The notes under the pieces were generated by a model that saw only the letters and a list, made by a program, of their open reading frames with translations, had not been told where the DNA came from and did not search any database. From an uncultured Alphaproteobacteria bacterium (GTDB lineage Bacteria; Pseudomonadota; Alphaproteobacteria; Micavibrionales; Micavibrionaceae), in the NCBI GenBank assembly GCA_937931645.1, contig CALHAR010000009.1, forward strand, positions 62,001 to 126,000: a stretch of DNA of 64,000 nt. Reading direction: 5' to 3'. Position numbers and translations under genes: made by a program. Below are positions 45,283 through 53,281 of the stretch, in pieces (within the stretch, counting starts at the first letter, position 1; every line of letters begins with the position of its first letter).

Positions 45283-45981
45283 GAAGTGCAACACATATTG
45301 GAACATCGCGATAAAGCTGATGTATAAATTTAAGGCCGCCGCCCATGCCATACGGCTGGCGAATTCAGCCGGTGTATTGGGCGAGTACATACGTTTCATA
45401 TCTTGCGTTTGCCAAACTGTGAGGCCTGCAAATAAAACAATCCCTGCACCAGCGATAAGATTAGACATCATACTATTTTGGAAGAAGATGTTAATGACAC
45501 TAAAAGCCACAAGGCCGATAATACCCATGCTTAAAAAAGTCTGCATACCGCTTAAATCTTTTTTGGTGGTGTATCCAACAATGCTTAAGCCTGCAAACAT
45601 GGCCGTTGCAATAAAGAAGGCTTTGGCGACAGAAACCGCAAAGGCCGGGTCTTGGGTCGCCACGGCGGCGATGGCCGCGAAGCTTATCCCGTAGACAGCA
45701 GAAAGACCATAAAAAGCCAGCTTTAATTGTGAGGCCTGCATTTTTTCTGGACGAAAGCCAAACCAAATAATGGCAAGCGGTGCAAAGATAACGAGGTATT
45801 TTTGCGGTCCACCAAGAAATAAATTAAGGAGAAGTGGTGATGTTCCAACAACCAGCGCAACCAGCGCGGTGATAAGAACGCCGCCACTCATACGGGCATA
45901 GATGCTGTTCATGTGCTTACGTAGTCCTGCATCCATATAGGTGGTGCTTTGGGTTTTTGTATGAAGATGATTGGTTTCCAT
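45268..45981 (-). CDS. Bax inhibitor-1 / YccA-family membrane protein
   Basis: 237 residues with seven hydrophobic segments. The family N-terminus DAGLRKHMNSIYARMSGGVLITALVA, the internal GLTVWQTQDMKRMY and the C-terminal AALNLYISFIAMFQ identify the BI-1 family. Members conduct Ca2+ or modulate membrane proteases such as FtsH in E. coli (YccA). The HtpX/M48-like peptidase gene 1.3 kb away may be functionally related through membrane-protein quality control; that is inference. Followed by a strong terminator. Confidence 0.93.
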   Translation of the reverse strand: METNHLHTKTQSTTYMDAGLRKHMNSIYARMSGGVLITALVALVVGTSPLLLNLFLGGPQKYLVIFAPLAIIWFGFRPEKMQASQLKLAFYGLSAVYGISFAAIAAVATQDPAFAVSVAKAFFIATAMFAGLSIVGYTTKKDLSGMQTFLSMGIIGLVAFSVINIFFQNSMMSNLIAGAGIVLFAGLTVWQTQDMKRMYSPNTPAEFASRMAWAAALNLYISFIAMFQYVLHFMNQR

Positions 45982-46527
45982 TTTTGTTCTTACTCCTTTG
46001 TAAAAAACGTTTTTGCGCCAAGGGTATAGTTAAATCTATATTCGAGACGATTTTTAAATTCGTTAACTGATTTTACAAATATTTTGTGGTTATTACAAGG
46101 CAAACTCAGGGTAAACCCAAATATAAAGAATGTGATGTATTTCGTTCATTTTATGACGGCTTTCGTTAAATTTAGGTTTTGTAACCCATTGATTTTGTTT
46201 GTTAAATAGAGTTACTCATTTTGTTCACCGGAAATTTGGGGGAGGGGGGTATCTGCTCCCCCATTTGTTGGTTTATTAGATGTGTTTTTCTTATTATATT
46301 TTCGGGCTTTGTCTTTATAGAGAGGCGCGCTATAAGATTGTGACTGAAAAAATAGTGATGGCGGTTTTGAAAGATATAAAACATTACTTAACCTATCATA
46401 AAGAAGGATAAATATAAAGGAATATTTTCCTTTTTGTTGAGGGTTGTGATTATTTAATTGACATATTGCTATATATTATGTATATAATCTGTCTGTTTTA
46501 ATTAATAATAAAGGTGAGGCTATAACC
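45982..46527. other. 546-nt intergenic region with a strong hairpin
   Basis: No convincing gene is present; a 60-residue minus frame here is low-complexity. A strong hairpin GGGGGAG (46238-46244) with CTCCCCC (46256-46262) and an 11-nt loop sits in the middle, without a T-run on either side. A second small repeat, TATAG...CTATA, lies near 46316-46333. The right end holds the promoter of the next gene. A small RNA is possible but unsupported. Confidence 0.6.
46458..46488 (+). promoter_or_regulatory. Sigma-70-type promoter
   Basis: TTGACA (46458-46463) followed after 17 nt by TATATA (46481-46486) or after 19 nt by TATAAT (46483-46488). The start codon lies about 40 nt downstream. Confidence 0.75.
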
Positions 46528-47262
46528 ATGGTGATGAGTGAAGAGGCGATAAACGAAAGATTAGAAGAATTAGCTGCAGAACAAGCTAGAAAAATCCTTC
46601 GTAAGGTTATGTTGACAAGTCCAGAGAAGATAGTAGCAACAGCAGGGTTCTACCTTAGTTATCTGCCTACATATCAGGGTGACCCAAGAGAACATTCAAC
46701 GTTTGCAGATACCCAAAATTCTTTAGATGTATACCAACGCTATCTGGATACATATACGGATGATTCAAAAAATACCCCAAAGCTTGTAGATACTCAAAGC
46801 TTTCTAGATTTATACCGACTTGTCAAAGACAGCACTAAGGGTTTGAAACTTGCTGACGCCCCTGACCTTTTTGCTGCGAAGGACTGGTTACAAGTGGAGA
46901 TGGCAAAGATGGCTGGGGCGCATGTGGCACAAAACCTTGCTGATTATAAATCAAGTTTGCAAGGCCCATCATTATCATCTGCATTTAGCAAGGAAACTGG
47001 CGATAACTATGACTTTAGTGATAATAAATCTAATTATGATGAAGGTTTTCTTTCACAGACAGGACTGGTCGTTTCTGCGCTTAAGTTCTCTATAGAGGCT
47101 ATGCTGAAAGGTCAGGGCGATGCTATACCTAGTATTGCTAAAACATACATGGCGGCGAGCAAGTATCCTACACTTAGAGTAGAAGTTGAAAACGTGGCGA
47201 ATGATAATAAGGTTGATTTGACAGACGTTTTAGGTCAGTTGAATTTATCAATGCCATCTTAA
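46528..47262 (+). CDS. Hypothetical soluble protein with its own strong promoter
   Basis: 244 residues, not recognised. GAGG lies 8 nt before the ATG; a second ATG is 6 nt downstream. No signal peptide or membrane helix. The N-terminal third is helical and charged; two related segments, ADTQNSLDVYQRYLDTYTDD and VDTQSFLDLYRLVKDSTKG (about 60-105), look like an internal repeat. It overlaps the convergent M48 peptidase gene by 4 nt. Function unknown. Confidence 0.65.
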   Translation: MVMSEEAINERLEELAAEQARKILRKVMLTSPEKIVATAGFYLSYLPTYQGDPREHSTFADTQNSLDVYQRYLDTYTDDSKNTPKLVDTQSFLDLYRLVKDSTKGLKLADAPDLFAAKDWLQVEMAKMAGAHVAQNLADYKSSLQGPSLSSAFSKETGDNYDFSDNKSNYDEGFLSQTGLVVSALKFSIEAMLKGQGDAIPSIAKTYMAASKYPTLRVEVENVANDNKVDLTDVLGQLNLSMPS

Positions 47263-48389
47263 TACCAAGGGTTATTGGTACGGCGGGTTTTTAAACGCTG
47301 GCGGGTTGTCCAATTTTCACGTGGATTTTGTATCGGTGATATTGTATCGGCTCGCGCCGCTCTGGGCGCATGAAACGGTCGTAACTGTGGTAAATCTGGA
47401 ATGGCAAAGCCTGTATTTTCAGACAAGGCTTTAATACGTTGTTCAATCGGCGGATGGGTCGCAAACAACCCCATAAAGGGTACGCGGTTTTCAACACACA
47501 TCATGGCGATGTCCCCCGGGATTTTTGGGATTTGGTCTTTGCCTGCTATTCTCATCAAGGCACGCATCATGGCGTCTGGGTTTTTGGTAATTTGTACCGC
47601 GCCCGCGTCGGCCATATGCTCGCGCCGACGGGACAACGCAAAACGCGTAAATAATGTTGCAAAATAACCAACCCAAAGCACAGCGGCAATAACAAGAAGA
47701 ATAATGAGGCCGCCATTTTTTCCGTTGTTAGAAGAGTTGCCAGACCTTGTTCGTAGACTTGTCCGTGGTCTGACCCAAAGCCCATAACGCACTTGCGACC
47801 AGACCAACTGCGCCGCAAATCCGACCATGCCCGTAAAAATAATGGTGATGATAAGCAATCTCACATCTCGGTTTTGAATATGGGTTAGCTCATGCGCTAA
47901 CACGCTTTCCAGCTCATCTTTTGCCAAGGATTGCATCAGGCCACGCGTAACGGTGACACAAAAAGATTTATCATCAATACCGCTGGCGAAGGCGTTTCTG
48001 GCGTGGCTTTCTATTATTTCTAGGCGCGGCATTTTGATGCCTGCTGTAATGCATAAATTCTCAAGCAGGTTGTAAAGCTCTGGCTCTTCCTTCCGTGTCA
48101 CGGGGTGTGAGTGCGACATTTTGCGGATCATGGAGGTATGAAAGAAGTAAGAAACCCCAAACCAAAGCACGATAACCATGGTGATGATAGGCCAATATTG
48201 GCTAATTAAGTTTGAAGCAATATGTTGTGCTTGTCCCCAATCTGTACCCGGTATGGCAAGCATGCCAGTAAAGGCCGCGGCGAACCAGACTATCCCTATG
48301 ATTAAAAGCGGATAGAGAGCCAATAACCCAACAGATTTTAAGTTATTATTCCAGATTGCACTTTGAAGTCCAGAGGCGCGGATAGCCAT
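47259..48389 (-). CDS. Membrane M48-family (HtpX-like) metallopeptidase
   Basis: 376 residues. Two hydrophobic segments at about 20-42 and 66-84, the zinc motif HELTH at 166-170 followed by IQNRD, two more hydrophobic segments, and the downstream Glu in RREHMADAGAVQ. It probably degrades damaged membrane proteins. It lies 3 nt after lemA, a pairing common in bacteria (LemA with an M48/HtpX-type protease). The C-terminus after the protease domain is Arg-rich. Confidence 0.92.
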   Translation of the reverse strand: MAIRASGLQSAIWNNNLKSVGLLALYPLLIIGIVWFAAAFTGMLAIPGTDWGQAQHIASNLISQYWPIITMVIVLWFGVSYFFHTSMIRKMSHSHPVTRKEEPELYNLLENLCITAGIKMPRLEIIESHARNAFASGIDDKSFCVTVTRGLMQSLAKDELESVLAHELTHIQNRDVRLLIITIIFTGMVGFAAQLVWSQVRYGLWVRPRTSLRTRSGNSSNNGKNGGLIILLVIAAVLWVGYFATLFTRFALSRRREHMADAGAVQITKNPDAMMRALMRIAGKDQIPKIPGDIAMMCVENRVPFMGLFATHPPIEQRIKALSENTGFAIPDLPQLRPFHAPRAARADTISPIQNPRENWTTRQRLKTRRTNNPWY

Positions 48390-48392
48390 TTA

Positions 48393-48959
48393 CTAAGGTC
48401 CAAAACTAACGTCTGGGGCCTTTTCCATGGTTTCGCGGTCTTCTTCTTCAACCTCGTAAAACTCGCCTTTTTCAAACCCAAAGCGTTTGGCCAATAGGTT
48501 GGCGGGGAATTGCTCAACAGCAGTATTATATTCACTGGTGGCATTATTGAAGAAACGACGCGCTGCGGCGAGCTTGTTTTCAATATCGGCAAGTTCAGCC
48601 ATTAATTGTTGAAAGTTCTGATCGGCTTTTAACTCAGGGTAGTTCTCTGCCACAGCCATAACGTTCAACATCGCTTTACCAAGTGCTTTTTCGGCATTTA
48701 GTCTGGCCTCTGGGGTGTCGGCATCGGACACATTCGCCCGCATTTTAGTAACTTCTTCAAAAACATTCTTTTCGTGGGCGGCGTAGCCTTTGACCGTTTC
48801 TACCAAGTTGGGAATAAGGTCAAAACGTTGTCTTAATTGTACATCAATATCCGCAAAGGCGTTGTTGCGGTTTTGACGCAATGCCACAAGGCGGTTGTAA
48901 ATGACGGCGACGGCGGCGATAACCGCGCCGATAATTCCGAGGGGGGCAAGCCAATCCAT
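48393..48959 (-). CDS. lemA: LemA-family protein
   Basis: 188 residues. An N-terminal membrane helix (about 3-22) followed by the helical LemA core: YNRLVALRQNRNNAFADIDVQLRQRFDLIPNLVETVKGYA, then LMAELADIENKLAAARRFFN and a YNTAVEQFPANLLAKRFGF ending. The cytosolic or periplasmic orientation and role of LemA are not well defined. It is upstream of, and almost touching, the M48 peptidase gene, with which it probably functions. Confidence 0.93.
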   Translation of the reverse strand: MDWLAPLGIIGAVIAAVAVIYNRLVALRQNRNNAFADIDVQLRQRFDLIPNLVETVKGYAAHEKNVFEEVTKMRANVSDADTPEARLNAEKALGKAMLNVMAVAENYPELKADQNFQQLMAELADIENKLAAARRFFNNATSEYNTAVEQFPANLLAKRFGFEKGEFYEVEEEDRETMEKAPDVSFGP

Positions 48960-49126
48960 TTTATGATCCTTTTGTTAAGTGTGTAATTTGAGCTGTTTAA
49001 TTCTTAAATGTCTTATTTATCAGATAGAGTTTATCCAAAACCCAATATAAAGGATAGTTTTGATTTTAAAACCGTTCTGCCTTACAATATAAAGATATTC
49101 GATTTTTTAAAATGGAGATATTTATA

Positions 49127-49990
49127 ATGCGCCGTTCCTTTTTCATATTTATGCTGTCTTTTGCGGTGTTTGCTCTACCGGTTGGGCATAAGGCTATGGC
49201 GCAGGAAGTCGCTCCTGAGATGCCAGAAGCCTTGCAAGCCTTGGCTGACCGTGGGGCGCAGTCGCGTTATTTAGGTACAAAACATGGTATGCAGGGGTGG
49301 GTCAGTATTTTTAAAGGGCAGGAGCAATATTACTACGTAACCCCCGATGGTAAAGGGTTTGTCATGGGGTTGTTGTTTGATCAAGATGGGTCGATGGCAA
49401 CAGTTGAGCAAGTGCGAGCGTTGCAATCAAAAAGCGATGATGTGCTGGATATTTTGGCGATTGATCAAGAACCAGAAGAAAGCCTGCAGGCGTTAAAAAA
49501 TAAAACACCTGATGAGTTTGCTTATAAAAGCCCAGCAGAGCGCATGTTTGCCGATGTTGAAAATAGCAATTGGGTTAGCTTTGGGGCGAAAGACGCGCCG
49601 GTTGTTTATTCTTTCATGGATCCGCAATGTCCGCATTGTCATGCCTTTATGCAAGATTTGCGCGCAGGATATATTGATAAGGGGTTGGTTCAGGTTCGTA
49701 TGATTCCTGTTGGCTTCACAGAAGAAACATTATCACAGGCGGCTTTTTTGTTGGCGGCGCCAGATTCCAAAGAGCGCTGGTTTCAATATTTAGACGGTGA
49801 TGCAGATGCTGTCCCTGCGAAAACAACAACCAATACGCAAGGCGTTCAAAAGAATTTATCTTTGATGCAAGCATGGAAATTTGATGTCACGCCGATTACG
49901 GTTTATCGGGGTAAAGATGGTAAGGTTAAATTGGTGCGGGGGCGTGCTGGGGATATGAATAAAGTTTTAGCCGACCTCCCTGCTTCCTAA
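49127..49990 (+). CDS. Periplasmic DsbC/DsbG-like thiol-disulfide protein
   Basis: 287 residues from the ATG at 49127, with GGAG 9 nt upstream; an ATG at 49112 contains that site and is less likely. The signal peptide ends KAMAQE. The thioredoxin-like domain carries CPHC at 168-171 within FMDPQCPHCHAFMQDL, the DsbC/G type active site, and VTPITVYRG supplies the cis-Pro. An N-terminal domain of about 120 residues precedes it. It probably isomerises disulfides; lying before the Dot/Icm cluster and near Cys-rich exported proteins (61-64 kb), it may serve secretion components, but that is inference. Confidence 0.85.
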   Translation: MRRSFFIFMLSFAVFALPVGHKAMAQEVAPEMPEALQALADRGAQSRYLGTKHGMQGWVSIFKGQEQYYYVTPDGKGFVMGLLFDQDGSMATVEQVRALQSKSDDVLDILAIDQEPEESLQALKNKTPDEFAYKSPAERMFADVENSNWVSFGAKDAPVVYSFMDPQCPHCHAFMQDLRAGYIDKGLVQVRMIPVGFTEETLSQAAFLLAAPDSKERWFQYLDGDADAVPAKTTTNTQGVQKNLSLMQAWKFDVTPITVYRGKDGKVKLVRGRAGDMNKVLADLPAS

Positions 49991-50049
49991 ATATTGTAAT
50001 TTTATATGTGTAATTTTCTTTAATATTCTAAGGTTCGGTTTCGTTTATC

Positions 50050-51231
50050 ATGGCTAAGAATCCTCAATTCACAGTCCAGCTTCTTGAAAAAATTGGTGCC
50101 CCCTTAACGGCGGCTATCAATGGCGTTGCTGTAGATGGTGAAACTTCTGAAGCGCAAGCAGCCACGACTATGGCGCAGTTATTGGGGGCGGCAACACAAA
50201 TGAGCACGATGCTCTATAATGCGCTGAATATAAAGGAAAACGAAGATCAGTTTGATTCCACAAGATTGTCTTTGGCCGCACTTTCTGCGCCTCTCATTGC
50301 AGATTTTTACGTATCGCAAAAGCAAGTTCCAGCGGAAGATGATTTAAAACGACTTTCTCAATCGTTAGAAGCGGTCATTAGTTTTAGTGAGAATTTTTCA
50401 CCCGCCGCCGACCATCAATCGCGCCTGCAAACGATAGGGCATGACAGTGTATTATTTGACAAAGACCAACCAATTTTAACAACATTACAGGCTATGGTAC
50501 CTGTTATTAATGCGGTGCAAGAATTTTCGTTCGGGCAAAGTCAGAAAAAATTAATTCAAGATATTGCGTCCCGATTGGAATCGTATGCGGCAAATATTGG
50601 TAAGCAAGCGGCCGTAAATAATAGCGGCAGTGACAAGTTAAAAGAATTAATTATTTTTAAATCGCTGGCGGTGCTGTATGCGTCTTGCCACCGTGAAGAA
50701 ACACAGCGCGCCTTAACAGGTGAAGACGCCAATAGAGATAAGGTATCAATAGATCCTGTGTGGGAATCTTTCGAAATAAAATTATCTATGGTCGAGGCGG
50801 TTATGGGGCTGGATACGCAAACCGATAGTCAGTCAGCATCAACGGATCAAGTCGCCCCTCAAGCTGAAACGCCGGTAGAAGTGAAAGCGCAACCAGTGCA
50901 AGCGGCGCCTATAGCAGCAGCACCTGCCGCTGTTGAAAGTGCCTCTGCCGCGGGTCCTATGGGTTTTTTCAAGAAACCAACGGGAGGTGAGGCGACTGCA
51001 ACGCCAGCAACGGAAGTATCAAGCTCGCAACAGAACGCGCAACCAGCGGCTGTAGATTCAACGCCAACAGACGTTGCGCCAGCAAATCCACCACAGCAAG
51101 ACGCAGCTGTGGCAGAAGCGCCCTCTGATGCTGCTTCTAATCCCCCCTCTAGTCCCCCTTCCAGTCCCCCTTCCAGTCCTATGGGCTTTTTCAAGCCAGG
51201 GGCAAAAAAAGAGGATAGTAGTGATGGTTAA
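50050..51231 (+). CDS. Hypothetical protein with Pro/Ala linker and two MGFFK motifs
   Basis: 393 residues, not recognised. The first 260 residues are a helical soluble domain without signal peptide. The remaining 130 are a Pro/Ala/Gln-rich linker holding two copies of a short motif: GPMGFFKKPTGG in the middle and SPMGFFKPGAKK at the end, after three PPSSPPSS-like repeats. This is the pattern of a scaffold or tethering protein with repeated short binding motifs. It stands 61 nt before the lytic transglycosylase gene and in line with the dot genes, so a role in that system is plausible but unproven. Confidence 0.7.
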   Translation: MAKNPQFTVQLLEKIGAPLTAAINGVAVDGETSEAQAATTMAQLLGAATQMSTMLYNALNIKENEDQFDSTRLSLAALSAPLIADFYVSQKQVPAEDDLKRLSQSLEAVISFSENFSPAADHQSRLQTIGHDSVLFDKDQPILTTLQAMVPVINAVQEFSFGQSQKKLIQDIASRLESYAANIGKQAAVNNSGSDKLKELIIFKSLAVLYASCHREETQRALTGEDANRDKVSIDPVWESFEIKLSMVEAVMGLDTQTDSQSASTDQVAPQAETPVEVKAQPVQAAPIAAAPAAVESASAAGPMGFFKKPTGGEATATPATEVSSSQQNAQPAAVDSTPTDVAPANPPQQDAAVAEAPSDAASNPPSSPPSSPPSSPMGFFKPGAKKEDSSDG

Positions 51232-51292
51232 GAATAATGAGTCTGGTTTTGTGAAAGTCGCAAATCACGGCCAAAAAAAGGTATAATAGAGA

Positions 51293-51712
51293 ATGTCTAA
51301 AATTATAGCGGCCTGTTTAATGTTGGCGGCGCAAACATATTCTGTCCCCCCTGCTGTGCTTGTTGGGCTTTATCAAGTTGAAGGTGGCAAGCCAGGACAG
51401 GCGGTTGGACCCAATAAAAATGGGTCTTATGACCTAGGCCCAATGCAGATTAATACGTTATGGGTGCCTGAATTGGCCAAAAAATGGGGCGTATCAAATA
51501 ATACTGCCTTGAGTTGGGTAAAAGATGACCCTTGTACCAATATGGGGGTTGCGGCGTGGATTTTAAGAAACCATATGAATGAGACGGGAAATTTATCGCA
51601 AGCGATTGCTCATTATCATTCACGAACCCCGCGCTATGGGGACGTATATAAAGGCAAGGTTATAACGGCTATGCGGTCTAAGGGATTGCTTCGTGAGAGT
51701 ACGACAAAATAA
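51293..51712 (+). CDS. Lytic transglycosylase-like protein of secretion/conjugation type
   Basis: 139 residues, a single small SLT domain. The catalytic Glu is E30 in LVGLYQVEGGKPG; SYDLGPMQINTLW and the later AIAHYHSRTPRYGD-VYKGKV are typical of VirB1/IpgF/PilT-like enzymes. The N-terminus is only weakly hydrophobic, so the export route is unclear. Such enzymes open peptidoglycan for a secretion channel, which fits the dot genes 165 nt downstream. A short GC hairpin (51733-51744) with TTTT lies after the stop. Confidence 0.88.
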   Translation: MSKIIAACLMLAAQTYSVPPAVLVGLYQVEGGKPGQAVGPNKNGSYDLGPMQINTLWVPELAKKWGVSNNTALSWVKDDPCTNMGVAAWILRNHMNETGNLSQAIAHYHSRTPRYGDVYKGKVITAMRSKGLLRESTTK

Positions 51713-51877
51713 AGGACGGAGTAAGAACTGAGCGCGGAGCCGCGTTTTCGTATAATCCTTGCTGATAAGTTTGTTCTCGTCCCTTGTTCTATGTCATACT
51801 AGCCGTTAAGCTATTGAGTTATATGAAGTGATTCGCTTAAAGAACGAAACAGCGACTTTAGGGACGATTTTGACCTT

Positions 51878-52408
51878 ATGATTAAATTTATTAAAAATAA
51901 TAAAAACGGCCTTACTGCTTTTGGTTGTGTTTCTTTATTGCTTTTGAGCGCGTGTGCGCCAGGGGTGTTGCAAGGTCATACGCCGCGTGATCCACAGGTT
52001 GTTGCGTCTCCTGATCGTGTTTCGTTAATGTTGGCTGAAGCGGCGGATAAAGCCTCTAATGCCTTAGAAACATTGGCGGCGGTTGAGCAATCAAAAGCGC
52101 CAGCAATCGCCGTTCAACCAATTCATAATGCCCCGCCTGAATTACAACGTGCGATGACCATTGCCTGGGTGGGGCCTGCCGCGCCATTGGTTAAAAGATT
52201 GGCAAACCGTGCGAGTTATAGTTTCTTGGCTATCGGTGATAAGCCGCCTGTTCCTTTAACAATTAATATTGATGCAGAAAATAAGCCAGTGATTGATATT
52301 TTAAGAGATGTTGGTCTTCAGGCTGGACTACGTGCTGATATTAAGGTCGATAGTATTCGTCAAGTAGTGGAACTTCACTATGCGCCAGTGACGGGTGTGG
52401 GGAGATAG
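51878..52408 (+). CDS. dotD: DotD-like outer-membrane lipoprotein
   Basis: 176 residues. Lipobox LLSAC with lipidated Cys at residue 26. The C-terminal domain (about 85-170), with ITIDAENKP-type strands (TINIDAENKPVIDILRDVGL), resembles the secretin N-domain fold known for DotD. DotD with DotC supports the outer-membrane ring (DotH, DotG) of the type IVB system. dotC follows after 6 nt. Corresponds in order to TraH of IncI systems. Confidence 0.87.
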   Translation: MIKFIKNNKNGLTAFGCVSLLLLSACAPGVLQGHTPRDPQVVASPDRVSLMLAEAADKASNALETLAAVEQSKAPAIAVQPIHNAPPELQRAMTIAWVGPAAPLVKRLANRASYSFLAIGDKPPVPLTINIDAENKPVIDILRDVGLQAGLRADIKVDSIRQVVELHYAPVTGVGR

Positions 52409-52414
52409 ATTCCC

Positions 52415-53281
52415 ATGAGTAAATTTCTATTTAACATTACGTTATACGCTGTTATTTTTCTAACGCCTGCTTTGTTACAAAAAAGTTATGCTGCGATTGG
52501 ACATGGCGAAGGGCCTGGTGGACCTGTTCTTGGTGTGGCGTCACCGCCGTTATTGCCTGAGTTAATAGGCATTAAAAAAGAAAATAAAGTAGTCGATAAA
52601 GACTCACCTTTGCCGCTTGATATTCGTGGTGATGCTATTAAAGAGGCCGCGCTTTCTTATGGTGCGCGTGGGGGATTGGCATGGCGTACCTTTCATATCA
52701 GGAATGAGCTTGAAGGACGTGCGCGTTACATGGATAAAGTGTTTGATTTTCGTCAGCTTTTAATCCCTGCCCCTTCAGGTTTGTTAATTGAACCTCCTAT
52801 TATTTCTGAGGCGTTGGATGCGACGTTAATTAGCAACCAAGGTATTGATGCGGCGCTTGCTGATCGCGTTTTAAATATTAATCAAAACGCCAGAATCGTC
52901 AGTACGGCGCGGACATGGAGGTCTTATTTAGAACGTCAATGGGGCGAGGTGACACCGCCACCAGATATTTTACGCCCTGCCGATGCGGCAGAACGTGCCA
53001 TTTGGGAAAGGCGTGTACGTGAAGGCTGGGCAAGGGGTGTAGAGCAAGCAGATGAAATTTTTCAATCTGATTTAAACAAGCTTGTCGCAGATTTTCAAGG
53101 AATGGTGCGGTATCGGTCTTTATTGGCGCAAGGAATGGTTTCACCGCCCTATGCAACACAAACGGATCGTGGTGTAACAGGCGGCGGCAATACATTGCGT
53201 ATTGGTGATCGTGGCCTGACCATAACCGAGCTTCCTCAACTTCAAACCGGATATAATAAATGGCAACCCGCAAACCGGTAA
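52415..53281 (+). CDS. dotC: DotC-like protein
   Basis: 288 residues. A signal sequence (about 5-27, ending KSYAA) is followed by the DotC core: ALSYGARGGLAWRTFHIRNELEG, LDKVFDFRQLLI and RTWRSYLERQWGEVTPPPDILRP. Unlike Legionella DotC, no lipobox Cys is visible after the signal, so it is probably not lipidated. The gene overlaps dotB by 22 nt. Corresponds to TraI of IncI systems. Confidence 0.87.
   Translation: MSKFLFNITLYAVIFLTPALLQKSYAAIGHGEGPGGPVLGVASPPLLPELIGIKKENKVVDKDSPLPLDIRGDAIKEAALSYGARGGLAWRTFHIRNELEGRARYMDKVFDFRQLLIPAPSGLLIEPPIISEALDATLISNQGIDAALADRVLNINQNARIVSTARTWRSYLERQWGEVTPPPDILRPADAAERAIWERRVREGWARGVEQADEIFQSDLNKLVADFQGMVRYRSLLAQGMVSPPYATQTDRGVTGGGNTLRIGDRGLTITELPQLQTGYNKWQPANR

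Noticed and set aside
45281..45694. 137-residue plus-strand frame opposite BI-1
   Set aside because: Shadow of a well-identified membrane protein gene.
46202..46384. 60-residue minus frame in the intergenic region
   Set aside because: Low-complexity composition, no ribosome-binding site, and it crosses the strong hairpin.
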